Assembly (NCBI GenBank): GCA_963170755.1
Contig: OY720675.1
Coordinates: 97,786,522-97,850,521 of the forward strand
Length of the DNA: 64,000 bases
Reading direction: 5' to 3'
Source of the DNA: Amphimallon solstitiale
Taxonomy: Eukaryota > Arthropoda > Insecta > Coleoptera > Scarabaeidae
The first letter of the stretch is position 1. The number at the start of each line of letters is the position of its first letter. The notes under the pieces were generated by a model. That model saw only the letters and a list, made by a program, of their open reading frames with translations, did not search any database and was not told the origin of the DNA. Below, piece by piece: positions 11,689-23,810 of this stretch. A program made the translations under genes and the position numbers.

Positions 11689-13796
11689 ACTAATATATTT
11701 GTAATATATTTGTAATATATTGTCAACTTAAATGTACGATATATAAATAAATTATTCTAAACAAGAAATGACGCAAATTATTACACATTATTACAGAAAA
11801 AAGGTGAGTGGGTATGTATAAGGGACGAGTGGATTGCAACAAGCTCTGCTAGAGGTGTTTTCGAAAATATGATTTTATAAATCCGATCACTATCGAAACC
11901 AATTACTTAGTTAGAAAACTCAATTTGGTCTAAGAAAGATGTAATCTAGTAAGTGTGATCGGTTGCATAGTATCGGATTGAATTTTTGACAGCAGCCAGG
12001 GGTAGTGCACTTCATTTACTACACTTTATCAGTGTTTTGGTTGAGGGAGGGTCCCTTAGAGGGCAGCACTTTATACAGGATCGAAAACATAGCTCTAAAT
12101 ATAGTTGGCTGCATTAGTGAATTTTGTTAGAGTTGTTGTCATGTGATTTTTCTCCGCCATTTGCAATATTGTGAGTAACTGTCATTGTTAAATACGTTAG
12201 TTCTTCTCCACAAATGCATTTCGAAACATCAAACCGATGAAAATATGGATGCTCAGGCGTTACCATCCACCTCACAAGCAAGTCCCAGTGAAAGACTAGA
12301 AATTCAGTATTTGTCATGTATTTGTAAGTGTCATTTATAGTATTAAAAAATGTAACAGTTTCTTAATCATATTAAATATATTGCAGTTATAAGGTATAAT
12401 GTTATTTTTGTATATGATTTACTAAATATATATAATACTTATAGATAAAAATACATTTGCTTTAATCTGTTTCATCAGTAGTACTTAGATACAGAAAAGA
12501 TTTTACGATACTTCACTATTTACGTATATTAATATGTTTTTCATGTAAAATTAGCATCAAATATTTTGACGTTTAATGTTGCAGACACATGTTAATGTTC
12601 CAGCAAATATAACGCCAAAAAATATTGATGCAAATTTTCACATGAATTTCATACTTTAATAATTTGCAAGTCATTTCAAAGATCCCGCTCGTTAGAAAAT
12701 TATCATTCTCTACAGATTCCTACAATGAATTCTACCAAAAGTACCCGGAAGGGTGCAACAGATGGTGCTGATGTTTGGTTCACTTTTTAGTGAGAGAGTA
12801 GGCCATCTTTTCTCCCTCTTTTATCTATGACAGCAGCAACTTAAATTGTCACTTTTACGATATTTGGTAGCTATTAGAATTTAAAAATCTACAATCTTCT
12901 CAGAAAAGAATGATTGGTGTTTAATTAAAAAAACGGAAACGCAACAACATAAAATCTTGGCTAAACATTAATCTGGTTTCCGCCATGGGCATTATTGTTG
13001 GTACTACCTCTTAATGTTGATAATATATTAGATGCTCTCGATCGTTTTAAAGTCACTCTTCTGATTCTTCTTGATTTTAGTAGGACTAAATCAATCCACT
13101 TTATTATCTTTTCACATTACGCGTAGCAGTTTTTTGCAGATATCTCGCAAAATTTTGCTTTCAATACAGGTTTAAGAACTCAGAAGTATTTGGTGCTGCA
13201 TTTGCGACAATTTTTGTATAATAAAGAAAAAATTAAAATTCGAACCAGAAGTAACACTTTTTCTCAGAGGTTTATTTTATTGAGAAGATACAAAATTTAA
13301 ATCTTAATTTGACATACGTATCAGAAAGTCGTGTGGTACCTATACCTCATTTTTTAATTTCTCCTATAGCGTTAATTTCCAACGAAGTGTATTTTGTTAC
13401 TGCAGAAGACATCCATGCGTCATATGCTTTGGAGGTTTAAGAGTTTTGTGTGTATTGGAAACGAATTATAAATAGGAATCTCTGGTAAATTGCATAATAT
13501 ATTTATTTATTTTATTTATTTATGCAAAAATCACATATGCCGTAACACACAACCAAGATTTTCTAAATTTTATTTATTATATTTTCTTGCATAACTTTCT
13601 CGGACTATGTAAATATACAGCAAAATACATATCAAATTTCTTTTATTACTAAAAGTAGTATGTACCCTGCCACCAGCTTGAAAGTTAACGACTCTTAACA
13701 TGCAAATTTCTCGAAATCTCCTAGTGTGAAACTGCACTCCAAGGAAATAGCCTGTATTTTTAAACTTTTTACAGTAACTATATAGTACTCCAAATG
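11689..13796. other. Intronic stretch with no supported gene
   Basis: AT-rich. A weak inverted pair near 11878-11980 (AATCCGAT facing ATCGGATT) could be a small hairpin. An open frame at 12317-12114 on the minus strand (67 codons) has no recognised similarity and is probably chance. No transposon ends were identified. Confidence 0.45.
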
Positions 13797-13949
13797 CAGT
13801 GGCGGTTCGTGAGTTATGAAAGAGGGTGCGCACAAAAAAAACTTACCTATCTTTTGTACATAAAATCCATTCTCCATTCTATTTTTGATGCTGTAAAGGA
13901 CGTCTATGAGTTTGTTGTCAAAATACGGGATAGACTGGATGAACTTCTT

Positions 13950-14965
13950 CTATTGATATTGTTCACATTCTGCTGTCGACATGGGCGTTGTACAAATAAT
14001 ATCCAAGAGTTTGTATGTTTCCGTCAAAACCCTTTTTAGGTTGCTGTTTATTATGAACACTAAAAGTGGCAAAATACCACCTACGTCACATATGTCACCG
14101 CGCCCATAAATTGCTGAAAGTTCACTTTTCAATTTTACACTGTCCAACATAGGATAAGATTTCACAGTTTCATCAAAATGATTTTGTGGAAATAAATGAC
14201 TATAAGTTTTAAAATTTTGAGAATCAAATAATTTTGCTGCACTTAAGTGATCCCTAAAATCAAATCGGTCGCTAATTTGGTTTAGAGTAGTGTCACATAT
14301 TACAAAGGAAGGCAATAACAGCTCTGTTATCTCCAGCTGTCGTTTTTTGTATTTTCCTTGCAGGTTCTTCATTATTGCGTTCTTGATTGTCATTGTCAGT
14401 AGAAATTCTTAAATTTTTAATGTGAATAATTTGCTGTTGGAATTGTTTAATTGCCTTTTGAAGTTGAGCACTGTCAATACTGTCAATCCCGCGCATTTGA
14501 GTCTGATTAAATAATATTTCAACATGTGGCATGATGAAATGAAATATTTTCAACCAGTAGAGAAATTCCGGGCAATTCAAATGTTTCAATAAACAACTTA
14601 CTTCACTAATAGTAACTGAACCCATCCCATCTTCGTCAATAATTTTGTCTAAACATGCTTTGAAAGAATCCTGGTGTTCAAATAAATGTGTTCACAGTTC
14701 GACTTTTGAAAATCCAGCGTGTAGGAACAGCGCGAGGTAATCTACATTTGACTATTTCATTAAGAATTACCGTTTATTTTGGCGATCGAGAAAAAGAGCT
14801 TGAATATGACTGCAAATTTGCAAAGAATATTTTTACATTTTTATTGCACTGTGCCGCTTGTTCAACAATAAAATTAAATTGATGCGCGTTACAGTGAATA
14901 TAATGAGCATGTGGAAATGTTCTTTTGATAATAGCTTGGACACCATTTGTCTTACCACTCATCAC
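13950..14965 (-). pseudogene. hAT element 2 transposase, C-terminal half
   Basis: Fragments in several frames cover the hAT core and dimerisation domain. These are SGKTNGVQAIIKRTFPHA with the CNAHQFNFIVEQAA block (14965-14774), a middle section (14625-14293) with QMRGIDSIDSAQLQKAIKQ, and a C-terminal section (14393-13950) ending TYKLLDIICTTPMSTAECE. The last part is the hATC region, where functional copies read PVSTASVERSFS-like. Frameshifts separate all pieces, so it is dead. Confidence 0.75.
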
Positions 14966-15536
14966 GTAACTTTGAGCGATTAGTTTATTGTTATCAGACC
15001 CAGAAGGAGAATTTAAAGTTATTTACAATTCATTCAGCAATATTTTTGTTAATACATCAGCATTATGTCCACCCGGCTTAAAAAAGAACGAAAGCGTTCA
15101 AAAATGTTGTCTATTAAACACTTATCGAATAATAACAACCATTTGCTGATTATAGTGTCTGTAGTTTCATCGGCCTAGCAATTCGTTCTGAATAGTTTTT
15201 GAGGCGCCTCTAAACACTTGTGAACCTTTCATATTGCAAGCACAGTGTCTAATTCAAATTCAGCTACGAAGTTGATTTATGGTGGAATTCTGTAACTTTC
15301 TCGGAAGCTGCGGCTATCGTAGGCCCTGGCAACGAAGTGACGTTGCGATGACGATTTCAGAATATTGAGAGTTAGTGACGTAGAACTGTCAAAACGTTCG
15401 TGAGTAAAGATTTTGTTGGTTATATTGTGGTTATATTATTATTATATAACTATTGTTAATATACTGTTCCTGTTGTTATATTTATAGTTTCTGTTAGTTT
15501 ATTTGTTATAATTATTATTGTTTTATATTTGCAAAT

Positions 15537-16037
15537 ATGAATGGCTTTATAGCATTATTATTAGATGAAGATCACAACAGGTAGGTAATCGATAATATAA
15601 AATATATAGAGTATACATAATATTCTCTATTTTCTTTATTTTAGAAATTATATGCGTATATTCCGCAAACGTTTAAGAGATCACGGAAATCCTTTTGAAA
15701 TACCAAACAGGCATTTTAAACAAATGTTTAGACTGAATAAGGACACTGTTCAAAACCTGATCCAGTTATTGGATGGACATATTGAACAAACAAATATACC
15801 ATTACATTTGAAGGTTATTATCATAAACATCACTTGAAATGCATATTAACTTTATAGTGCACATTATATATTTGTTACAGGTCTTAACAACATTAAATTT
15901 CGTAGCATCAGACAGCTATCAGAATAGTGTTGGTATTAATAGCTTTGTTTCTCTCAGTCAGAGTTCAGTAAGTCGAATAGTTCATCAGGTCTGTCTTGTA
16001 ATATCAAACAATTTATTCCCTGAATGCATAAAATTTC
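15537..16037 (+). pseudogene. Harbinger transposase (HARBI1-like), exons 1-3, cut by insertion
   Basis: Three exons can be joined by GT-AG introns. Exon 1 is 15537-15580, ATG start, ending DEDHN. Exon 2 is 15645-15813, with RIFRKRLRDHGNPFE and MFRLNKDTVQNLIQLL. Exon 3 begins at 15881 with VLTTLNFVASDSYQNSVG, then SLSQSSVSRIVHQV and ECIKF. This is the helix-turn-helix half of Harbinger nucleases. The frame is cut at 16037 by the fold-back element and resumes at 21324 (PSDCESKNRVKQ). Before that insertion this half looks intact. Confidence 0.85.
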
Positions 16038-18240
16038 GAGTGTGTGAAGTTAGCCCCCCTTTTTTCGAATATCGGAAATCTGACGGTTGTTCCAGGTTGT
16101 TCTAGGTTTGTTCTAAATTGTTCCAAAGTATTTCAAAAAAAAAGTCAAAATTGGCCGAGATAATTGAAAAAAACGACTTTTTCACCCAGCCCCCCTTTTT
16201 TCGAAAATTGAAATTCTGAAGGTTGTTCCAGGTTGTTCTAGTTGTTCTAAACATTGTTCCAAAGAATCTCGAAAAAAAAATCAAAATTGGCCGAGATAAT
16301 CGGAAAAAACGAGTTTTTGCCAGCCCCCCTTTTCTTGAAAATTGTAATTCTGATGATTGTTCTAGGTTGCTCTAGGTTTGTTCTAAATTGTTCCAAAGTA
16401 TTTCATAGAAAAAATCAAAATCAGACGAGAAAATGGGAAAAAACCAAAGCCAAAAGTATGAAGTCGGACCCAGTTTTTGCAAAAATTAAAATTTTGACGG
16501 TTGTTCTAGGTTGTTCTAGGTTTGTTCTAAACATTGTTCGAATACGTCAAAACCGTATCTCTTATATATCAAAAGATATGGCAAAAAAACCAAATCCAAA
16601 AGTGTGAAGTTAGCCCCCCTTTTATCGAAAATCTAACTTCTGACGGTTGTTCCAGGTTGCTCTAAGGGTGTTCTCAATTGTTCCAAAGTATTTCAAAAAA
16701 TAAATCATAATTGGCCAAAAAAACGGCAAAAAACTTTTTTTTTCTGGCGGCCCATTTTTCGAAAATCGAAATTCTGACGGTTGTTCTGGGTTGTTCTAAG
16801 TTTGTTTTAAATTGTTCCAAAGGATTTCAAAGAAAAAATCATAATTGGCCGAGATAATAGAAAAAAACGATTTTCCCACGGACCCCCTTTTTGCGAAAAT
16901 TCAAATTCTGAGGGTTGTTCCAGGTTGTTCTAGATTTGTTCTAAACATTATTCTTATACATCAGAACCGTATCTCTTATATTTCAAAAGATATTGCAAAA
17001 AAACGTTTTTAAAAAAAGTGTGAAGTTAGCCCCCCTTTTTTCGAAAATCTAACTTCTGACGGTTGTTCCAGGTTGCTCTAGGTGTGTTCTCAATTGTTCC
17101 AAAGTATTTCAAAAAATAAATCATAATTGGCCGAAAAAACGGCAAAAAACTTTTTTTTTCTGGCGGCCCATTTTTCGAAAATCGAAATTCTGACGGTTGT
17201 TCTGGGTTGTTCTAAGTTTGTTTTAAATTGTTCCAAAGGATCTCAAAGAAAAAATCATAATTGGCCGAGATAATAGAAAAAAACGATTTTCCCACGGACC
17301 CCCTTTTTGCGAAAATTCAAATTCTGAGGGTTGTTCCAGGTTGTTCTAGATTTGTTCTAAACATTATTCTTATACATCAGAACCGTATCTCTTATATTTC
17401 AAAAGATATTGCAAAAAAACATTTTTAAAAAAAGTGTGAAGTTAGCCCCCCTTTTTTCGAAAATCTAACTTCTGACGGTTGTTCCAGGTTGCTCTAGGTG
17501 TGTTCTCAATTGTTCCAAAGTATTTCAAAAAATAAATCATAATTGGCCGAAAAAACGGCAAAAAACTTTTTTTTTCTGGCGGCCCATTTTTCGAAAATCG
17601 AAATTCTGACGGTTGTTCTGGGTTGTTCTAAGTTTGTTTTAAATTGTTCCAAAGGATCTCAAAGAAAAAATCATAATTGGCCGAGATAATAGAAAAAAAC
17701 GATTTTCCCACGGACCCCCTTTTTGCGAAAATTCAAATTCTGAGGGTTGTTCCAGATTGTTCTAGATTTGTTCTAAACATTATTCTTATACATCAGAACC
17801 GTATCTCTTATATTTCAAAAGATATTGCAAAAAACGTTTTTAAAAAAGTGTGAAGTTAGCCCCCCTTTTTTCGAAAATCTAACTTCTGACGGTTGTTCCA
17901 GGTTACTCTAGGTGTGTTCTCAATTGTTCCAAAGTATTTCAAAAAATAAATCATAATTGGCCGAAAAAACGGCAAAAAAGTTTTTTTTTCTGGCGGCCCA
18001 TTTTTCGAAAATCGAAATTCTGACGGTTGTTCTGGGTTGTTCTAAGTTTGTTTTAAATTGTTCCAAAGGATTTCAAAAAATAAATCATAATTGGCCGAAA
18101 AAACGGCAAAAAACAATTTTTTTCTGGCGCCCCTTTTTTCGAAAATCGAAATTTTGACGGTTGTTCTAGGTTGTTCTAAATTGTTCCAAAGGATTACAAA
18201 GAAAAAATCGAAATTGCCCAAGATAATAGGTAAATCGATT
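16038..18240 (+). repeat. Left tandem array, about 415-bp units made of shorter subrepeats
   Basis: The phrase GTGTGAAGTTAGCCCCCC recurs at 16041, 16601, 17018, 17434 and 17848, so the inner units are 417, 416 and 414 bp apart and the first is longer. Each unit contains three related blocks of about 140 bp built on GGTTGTTCCAGGTTG or its variants, followed by TTGTTCCAAAG and an AATTGGCCGAGATAAT-like stretch. Short open frames in it are repeat artefacts. Confidence 0.9.
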
Positions 18241-19359
18241 TTACCTATTATCTATATTTTAAAATGAATAATAATACTCATTTGTGATTCAGAATAAAGC
18301 AGAAGCAGTAAATATACATATATTTTCCCAAGTAATATAATTCATTTGTTTGAAAACAATATTGTTACTAAATGCTGATGCTCCTAACATAAAATAATAT
18401 TAGAACAGTGACGTTAGTTACATTATTAATGTAGATTAAAAACTACCTCATAAACATATTGAGAATGATTATACCTTGCTCATAAAAAGATTAGTGTTTT
18501 TCTCATGAGCTGCTAGGTTGATGTTTCTTTGTTTATTTTTATTAGAGTTCATGCTTTAGTTTATCCCTAAAATCTAAAATATATATTTTTTCTGTAAAAT
18601 TTATTTATTGATATTATTATATTATTTGATAACATTGACATAAATAATATATTTTTTTATCAATTTGGTATTGTAAAACAGCCTTTCCCAAATCGGCTAC
18701 TCTTTGACGGATATACTATCTTATATTATCTAAATAGGTACCTATATAATATTTTTTCCAAATAAAGTAATAGTAGCCTTTGAATCGTTTTAGTGAGAAA
18801 ATTAGACAGCATATTTCAACATGTTTACGAAGAGGGGCTACAAAAAATAAGCATACTTGATAGGAATGTCTACACGTGCTTGCATTCCCGGAGCAAAAAC
18901 CATGAAAAAAAGTGGCCAGACCACGGCTAGACAAAATAACGTTGTAGTGGTTTACTATAATTAAAATTTTCAAACTTCAAAATCAGTATTTTATTTTTAT
19001 TATTACTAGACAAAATAAAATAACAAAGGGAGCCTGATAGACTTCCCCATTTTGTTTGATTTTAGTTGGGTACCCATATCCAGCGCTTTTTTTTTTTTGA
19101 AATACTTTGAAACTGTAAGAATTTCGATTTTTAAGAAATAGGGACTGGGGAAAAATATCGTTTTTTCATAACCGGTTTTGATTTTTTCTTTGAAATAGTT
19201 CATCAGCATTTGGTAACAATATCGTTTTGTAATAAATGAACATTATATTTCTTGCGAAAATATATATTTATTGCTATATTAGATGTTTATTTCTTTAAAT
19301 AGAACTGCATCATACAAAAACTTCCTTCAACACAGTAATGTTCGGAAAGTGCATTCCGC
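18241..19359. other. Spacer of the fold-back element
   Basis: AT-rich sequence between the inverted arrays. A degenerate piece of the arm repeat lies at about 19085-19205. No transposase or other gene was recognised, so the element appears non-autonomous. Confidence 0.6.
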
Positions 19360-21314
19360 CCATTGTAAAATCGTTTTTTCCTATTATCTCCGCCAATTAT
19401 GATTTATTTTTTGAAATACTTTGGAACAATTGAGAACACACTTAGAGCAACCTGGAAAAACCGTCAGAAGTTAGATTTTCGAAAAAAGGGGGGATAACTT
19501 CACACTTTTTGAAAAAAGTTTTTTGCAATATCTTTTGAAATATAAGAGATACGGTTCTGATGTATAAGAATAATGTTTAGAACAAATCTAGAACAACCTG
19601 GAACAACCCTCAGAATTTGAATTTTCGCAAAAAGGGGGTCCGTGGGAAAATCGTTTTTTTCTATTATCTCGGCCAATTATGATTTTTTCTTTGAGATCCT
19701 TTGGAACAATTTAAAACAAACTTAGAACAACCCAGAACAACCGTCAGAATTTCGATTTTCGAAAAATGGGCCGCCAGAAAAAAAAAGTTTTTTGCCGTTT
19801 TTTCGGCCAATTATGATTTATTTTTTGAAATACTTTGGAACAATTGAGAACACACCTAGAGCAACCTGGAACAACCGTCAGAAGTTAGATTTTCGAAAAA
19901 AGGGGGGCTAACTTCACACTTTTTTTAAAAACGTTTTTTTGCAATATCTTTTGAAATATAAGAGATACGGTTCTGATGTATAAGAATAATGTTTAGAACA
20001 AATCTAGAACAACCTGGAACAACCCTCAGAATTTGAATTTTCGCAAAAAGGGGGTCCGTGGGAAAATCGTTTTTTTCTATTATCTCGGCCAATTATGATT
20101 TTTTCTTTGAGATCCTTTGGAACAATTTAAAACAAACTTAGAACAACCCAGAACAACCGTCAGAATTTCGATTTTCGAAAAATGGGCCGCCAGAAAAAAA
20201 ATGTTTTTTGCCGTTTTTTCGGCCAATTATGATTTATTTTTTGAAATACTTTGGAACAATTGAGAACACACCTAGAGCAACCTGGAACAGCCGTCAGAAG
20301 TTAGATTTTCGAAAAAAGGGGGGCTAACTTCACACTTTTTTTAAAAACGTTTTTTTGCAATATCTTTTGAAATATAAGAGATACGGTTCTGATGTATAAG
20401 AATAATGTTTAGAACAAATCTAGAACAACCTGGAACAACCCTCAGAATTTGAATTTTCGCAAAAAGGGGGTCCGTGGGAAAATCGTTTTTTTCTATTATC
20501 TCGGCCAATTATGATTTTTTCTTTGAGATCCTTTGGAACAATTTAAAACAAACTTAGAACAACCCAGAACAACCGTCAGAATTTCGATTTTCAAAAAATG
20601 GGCCGCCAGAAAAAAAAAGTTTTTTGCCGTTTTTTCGGCCAATTATGATTTATTTTTTGAAATACTTTGGAACAATTGAGAACACACCTAGAGCAACCTG
20701 GAACAACCGTCAGAAGTTAGATTTTCGATAAAAGGGGGCTAACTTCACACTTTTGGATTTGGTTTTTTTGCCATATCTTTTGATATATAAGAGATACGGT
20801 TTTGACGTATTCGAACAATGTTTAGAACAAACCTAGAACAACCTAGAACAACCGTCAAAATTTTAATTTTTGCAAAAACTGGGTCCGACTTCATACTTTT
20901 GGCTTTGGTTTTTTCCCATTTTCTCGTCTGATTTTGATTTTTTCTATGAAATACTTTGGAACAATTTAGAACAAACCTAGAGCAACCTAGAACAATCATC
21001 AGAATTACAATTTTCAAGAAAAGGGGGGCTGGCAAAAACTCGTTTTTTCCGATTATCTCGGCCAATTTTGATTTTTTTTTCGAGATTCTTTGGAACAATG
21101 TTTAGAACAACTAGAACAACCTGGAACAACCTTCAGAATTTCAATTTTCGAAAAAAGGGGGGCTGGGTGAAAAAGTCGTTTTTTTCAATTATCTCGGCCA
21201 ATTTTGACTTTTTTTTTGAAATACTTTGGAACAATTTAGAACAAACCTAGAACAACCTGGAACAACCGTCAGATTTCCGATATTCGAAAAAAGGGGGGCT
21301 AACTTCACACACTC
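19360..21314 (-). repeat. Right tandem array, inverse of the left array
   Basis: The repeat phrases appear as their reverse complements (CTAACTTCACAC at about 19494, 19908, 20325, 20739 and 21299) in mirror order to the left array. Near-identity of the arms implies recent duplication or ongoing gene conversion between them. Confidence 0.9.
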
Positions 21315-21323
21315 TAAAATTTC

Positions 21324-21640
21324 CCAGTGATTGTGAATCGAAGAATCGTGTCAAGCAAGGGTAATTATGTTGTATCAAAATATTCTAAAAATAATTCTTT
21401 ATTTTGTTTTTATGATAAAAAATGGGAGACCGGAGATGTATTTTGTTTAATCGATAGCACCCAGTTCATATATTTACCAAGGGTAATTAAGGGTACCTTT
21501 TCTAAACGTTCTAAAAATTATCCTTCTGTATAGTTTTTATGAAAAATGGGGTGCACGAGATGTAGGTGTAATTGATGGCACACATGTTGATATACTTGCT
21601 CCACCTTTAGCCAATGAAGAACACTCTCCTTTTGTATATA
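21324..21640 (+). pseudogene. Harbinger transposase, catalytic half, with a duplicated exon start
   Basis: After the fold-back element the frame resumes with PSDCESKNRVKQ and a GT donor at 21361. The next exon begins at 21534 after TATAG and reads FYEKWGARDVGVIDGTHVDI, carrying the first catalytic Asp of Harbinger (VIDGTH), then APPLANEEHSPF. Between them, 21361-21533 holds a diverged tandem copy of the same intron-exon junction (FYDKKWETGDVFCLIDST, where Gly-Thr-His is lost). Downstream coding for the other acidic residues was not found, so this half is dead. Confidence 0.75.
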
Positions 21641-23113
21641 TATATATATATTTTCTATTCACATACTGTAATTTTTTTTTTCTAAATTTCAGCACTACTT
21701 TTATGGTAAGGTTGATAAAAGAAAATATATTTGACAATAAAATGTGTTTTATTTTTGAATATTTATACAAACAATCTCTATTTGAGTACCTATTATTCAA
21801 AGTTCACATTTCTAGTTCAGTATTATTATTTTTCTTTTTGATCTTTATTGTTAAGATTTAATAGTAAACATATAATTCATATCCAATATTAGTATAATTA
21901 TCCGAGTCAAATGTCATCTATTGTTTTATAATACTTGCTGGTAAATTTATTAAACAATAATTTTTTATATTCTTTTCAGTTGAAAAAGTGCAAATTTCAG
22001 CCTAATGAATATTACTCTCCTGTAAAAACTGCAAATAAAGAGAACTTTCAATTACTATAATTTCAGAGGCTCGACAACAAAATCCTGCAATAATATCAAA
22101 TGATTTGGTGTACCAAGTACAACAATACATCACAGGATTGGTCGATTTTCTAAATACAAAATCATCTATATCCTTCAACCATTTATATACTTTGGCCTAT
22201 GCTATTAAAACTTAATGTTACCTTTTTGGATCCTCAAACATTAATCGTTCAATATAGTTACACATTGATAAAATCTTTGCGGTTTGATTTACAAATAAAG
22301 TCATTGACTAAACAGGTAAATTTCCTCTTATTTTCTTCAACATAATATAAAGTTAAACATCCTCTCAATTTGATGTAGTTTTATTATTAGAAAATCTTAT
22401 GAAAAAGTCAACTTTAAATTGTGAAGTTATTGTGAACACGATACCATAATAGAGTTTTTCGAACATTTAGTTTGTGCACATTTCACATGCTTTATGTTGT
22501 GTGGATATTGTCTGCTAGGTTTATGTATTTTTTTGTGTTTAGGTACTCTTGTAAGAAAAACAATGTCGACTTTATAGGGATACCTGTCCTTGTTGGCTTT
22601 ATAAAAAAATCACATTTCATCATCCATAAATGTGCCTGAAAAGACATTTATCTGCAAATTCACTATACACTAGTGCGATACTACGTTCTTTGAAACTCTC
22701 CTAATGATAACAGTTCTTGTTGAAATTTTCCAAAGTGTTTCGTGCTATCTTGGCAGCAGTATAAACATATGTTTATACTATATCTTGGCATTACAAAATG
22801 TTCCGTACATTTTCTTTAAAAAAAAATGTTAGCAATCGCTATATTATATTTCAAACAATTTTCGTATTAGTTAAAATTTTAAATTGAAATATTTTGGTAT
22901 ATGTTTACGAGATGATATGTCTGTTTACATGTTAAACATAAAGGTTATGTACAAAAAATCGTAAATTGACACTTCTACGTCACTAACTGCAAAAATTCTG
23001 AAATCGTCATCGCAACGTCACTTCGTTGCCAGGGCCTACGATAGCCGCAGCTTCCGAGAAAGTTACAGAATTCCACCATTAGCCTACATAAATACTTGGA
23101 TTTTCCGACGTCA

Positions 23114-23455
23114 TCAAAAGCTCCGCAACACTTTATACACATAATTAACCGGCGCAAAATATAATGATTTTTTTTCCACATCTTCGTTGTACTTAATTTT
23201 ATGTTGCAAATAAGCACTGTCTAACTGTTCACGTATGTCCACTTTGCCTAGAACACTAAAATCCACGCATGCATTCATGTGAAAAACGGAATGTTCGTGT
23301 TTCTTTGCCCTCTCTGCGATATGCTTTAGAACATTCAACCCTTGTTTCGTCCACGCACTAACCTCTTTCTTAAAAATTAAGCAGATAACATAAAATAGTT
23401 TATTTGTTAGTGAACATCCACTTACATTTTTCATATATATTTTTATTGAATACAC
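23114..23455 (-). pseudogene. hAT element 2 transposase, N-terminal zinc-finger fragment
   Basis: The frame reads NVSGCSLTNKLFYVICLIF, then VSAWTKQGLNVLKHIAERAKKHE and SVFHMNACVDFSVLG, equivalent to the TTF-type region of hAT element 1 (CNWLTGSEKINKLFCWNC and DDLKHLSVSLQKHG). It is the remnant of the N-terminus on the far side of the Harbinger insertion. Confidence 0.75.
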
Positions 23456-23810
23456 TATTGTAAGTTCGAGTTTTACTTGTATAGAAGTGTAGTTTGTTTA
23501 AAGTTCTGGAATAGGCCTTCCTTTCTTCTTAATTAAAAGTTTTTCCTCAAATGATAGCGGGTTTTTTAAAAGATCATGCACACAATTAACTTCCATCATT
23601 AATAATAAACGTCCGAAATCGTGCCCCGGAACATAGTTTTAAGCGTTGGCATACGCTAGCGTGTGTGGTGCGGAAGGAAACTTTGATTCCATCGTTATAA
23701 AAATACATAAAAATAATAAAATAAAATAATGCACTGAATTACATGCGAATTTCTTTCTGCGTGGTTGGGTGGTCACGTGCCCTTGTGCCTTTTAGTACCA
23801 GCCGCCACTG

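Larger units (their letters stand above)
16038..21314. mobile_element. Fold-back / Mutator-like element, 9-bp target duplication, 2-kb palindromic arms
   Basis: The element starts GAGTGTGTGAAGTTAGCC and ends with its exact inverse. It is flanked by the perfect 9-bp duplication TAAAATTTC (16029-16037 and 21315-21323). Removing it with one duplication restores the Harbinger codons IKFPSDCE. The arms (about 16038-18240 and 19360-21314) are inverted copies filled with tandem repeats; for example, the translation of 16254-16607 on plus is identical to that of 21098-20745 on minus. The central 1.1 kb has no transposase frame. A 9-bp duplication and G-starting ends fit Mutator-like (MULE) elements; a classical fold-back family is the alternative. 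Confidence 0.85.
15280..23078. mobile_element. PIF/Harbinger element with TTA duplication, interrupted by a fold-back element
   Basis: The ends TGGTGGAATTCTGTAAC and GTTACAGAATTCCACCA are inverted copies that extend inward about 90 bp (to GACGATTTCAGAAT and its inverse near 22995). Both flanks are TTA (15277-15279 and 23079-23081), the 3-bp target duplication typical of PIF/Harbinger. Inside is a spliced HARBI1-like transposase on the plus strand, cut in two by the 5.3 kb fold-back element at 16038. The element lies within hAT element 2. Confidence 0.92.
13797..23810. mobile_element. hAT element 2, outer layer of a three-layer nest
   Basis: The left end CAGTGGCGGTTCGTGAG and the right end CCAGCCGCCACTG define a 10,014-bp interval. 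The flanks TCCAAATG (13789-13796) and TCTAAATG (23811-23818) match at 7 of 8 positions. About 2.2 kb is hAT sequence. The rest is a Harbinger insertion (15280-23078), which itself holds a fold-back element. Transposase fragments on the minus strand flank the insertion: the C-terminal half at 14965-13950 and the N-terminal half at 23455-23114. Confidence 0.88.

Noticed and set aside
12114..12317. 67-codon minus-strand frame with several Cys, His and Trp residues
   Set aside because: No known domain, no splice or promoter context, and chance frames of this length are common here.
16254..16607. 117-codon open frame identical to one at 20745-21098
   Set aside because: It is part of the low-complexity tandem arrays of the fold-back element; identity reflects the palindrome and not a conserved protein.
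13797..23810. Reading the whole 10 kb as one large transposon
   Set aside because: Three different pairs of ends with three different target duplications (8, 3 and 9 bp) show nested insertions.
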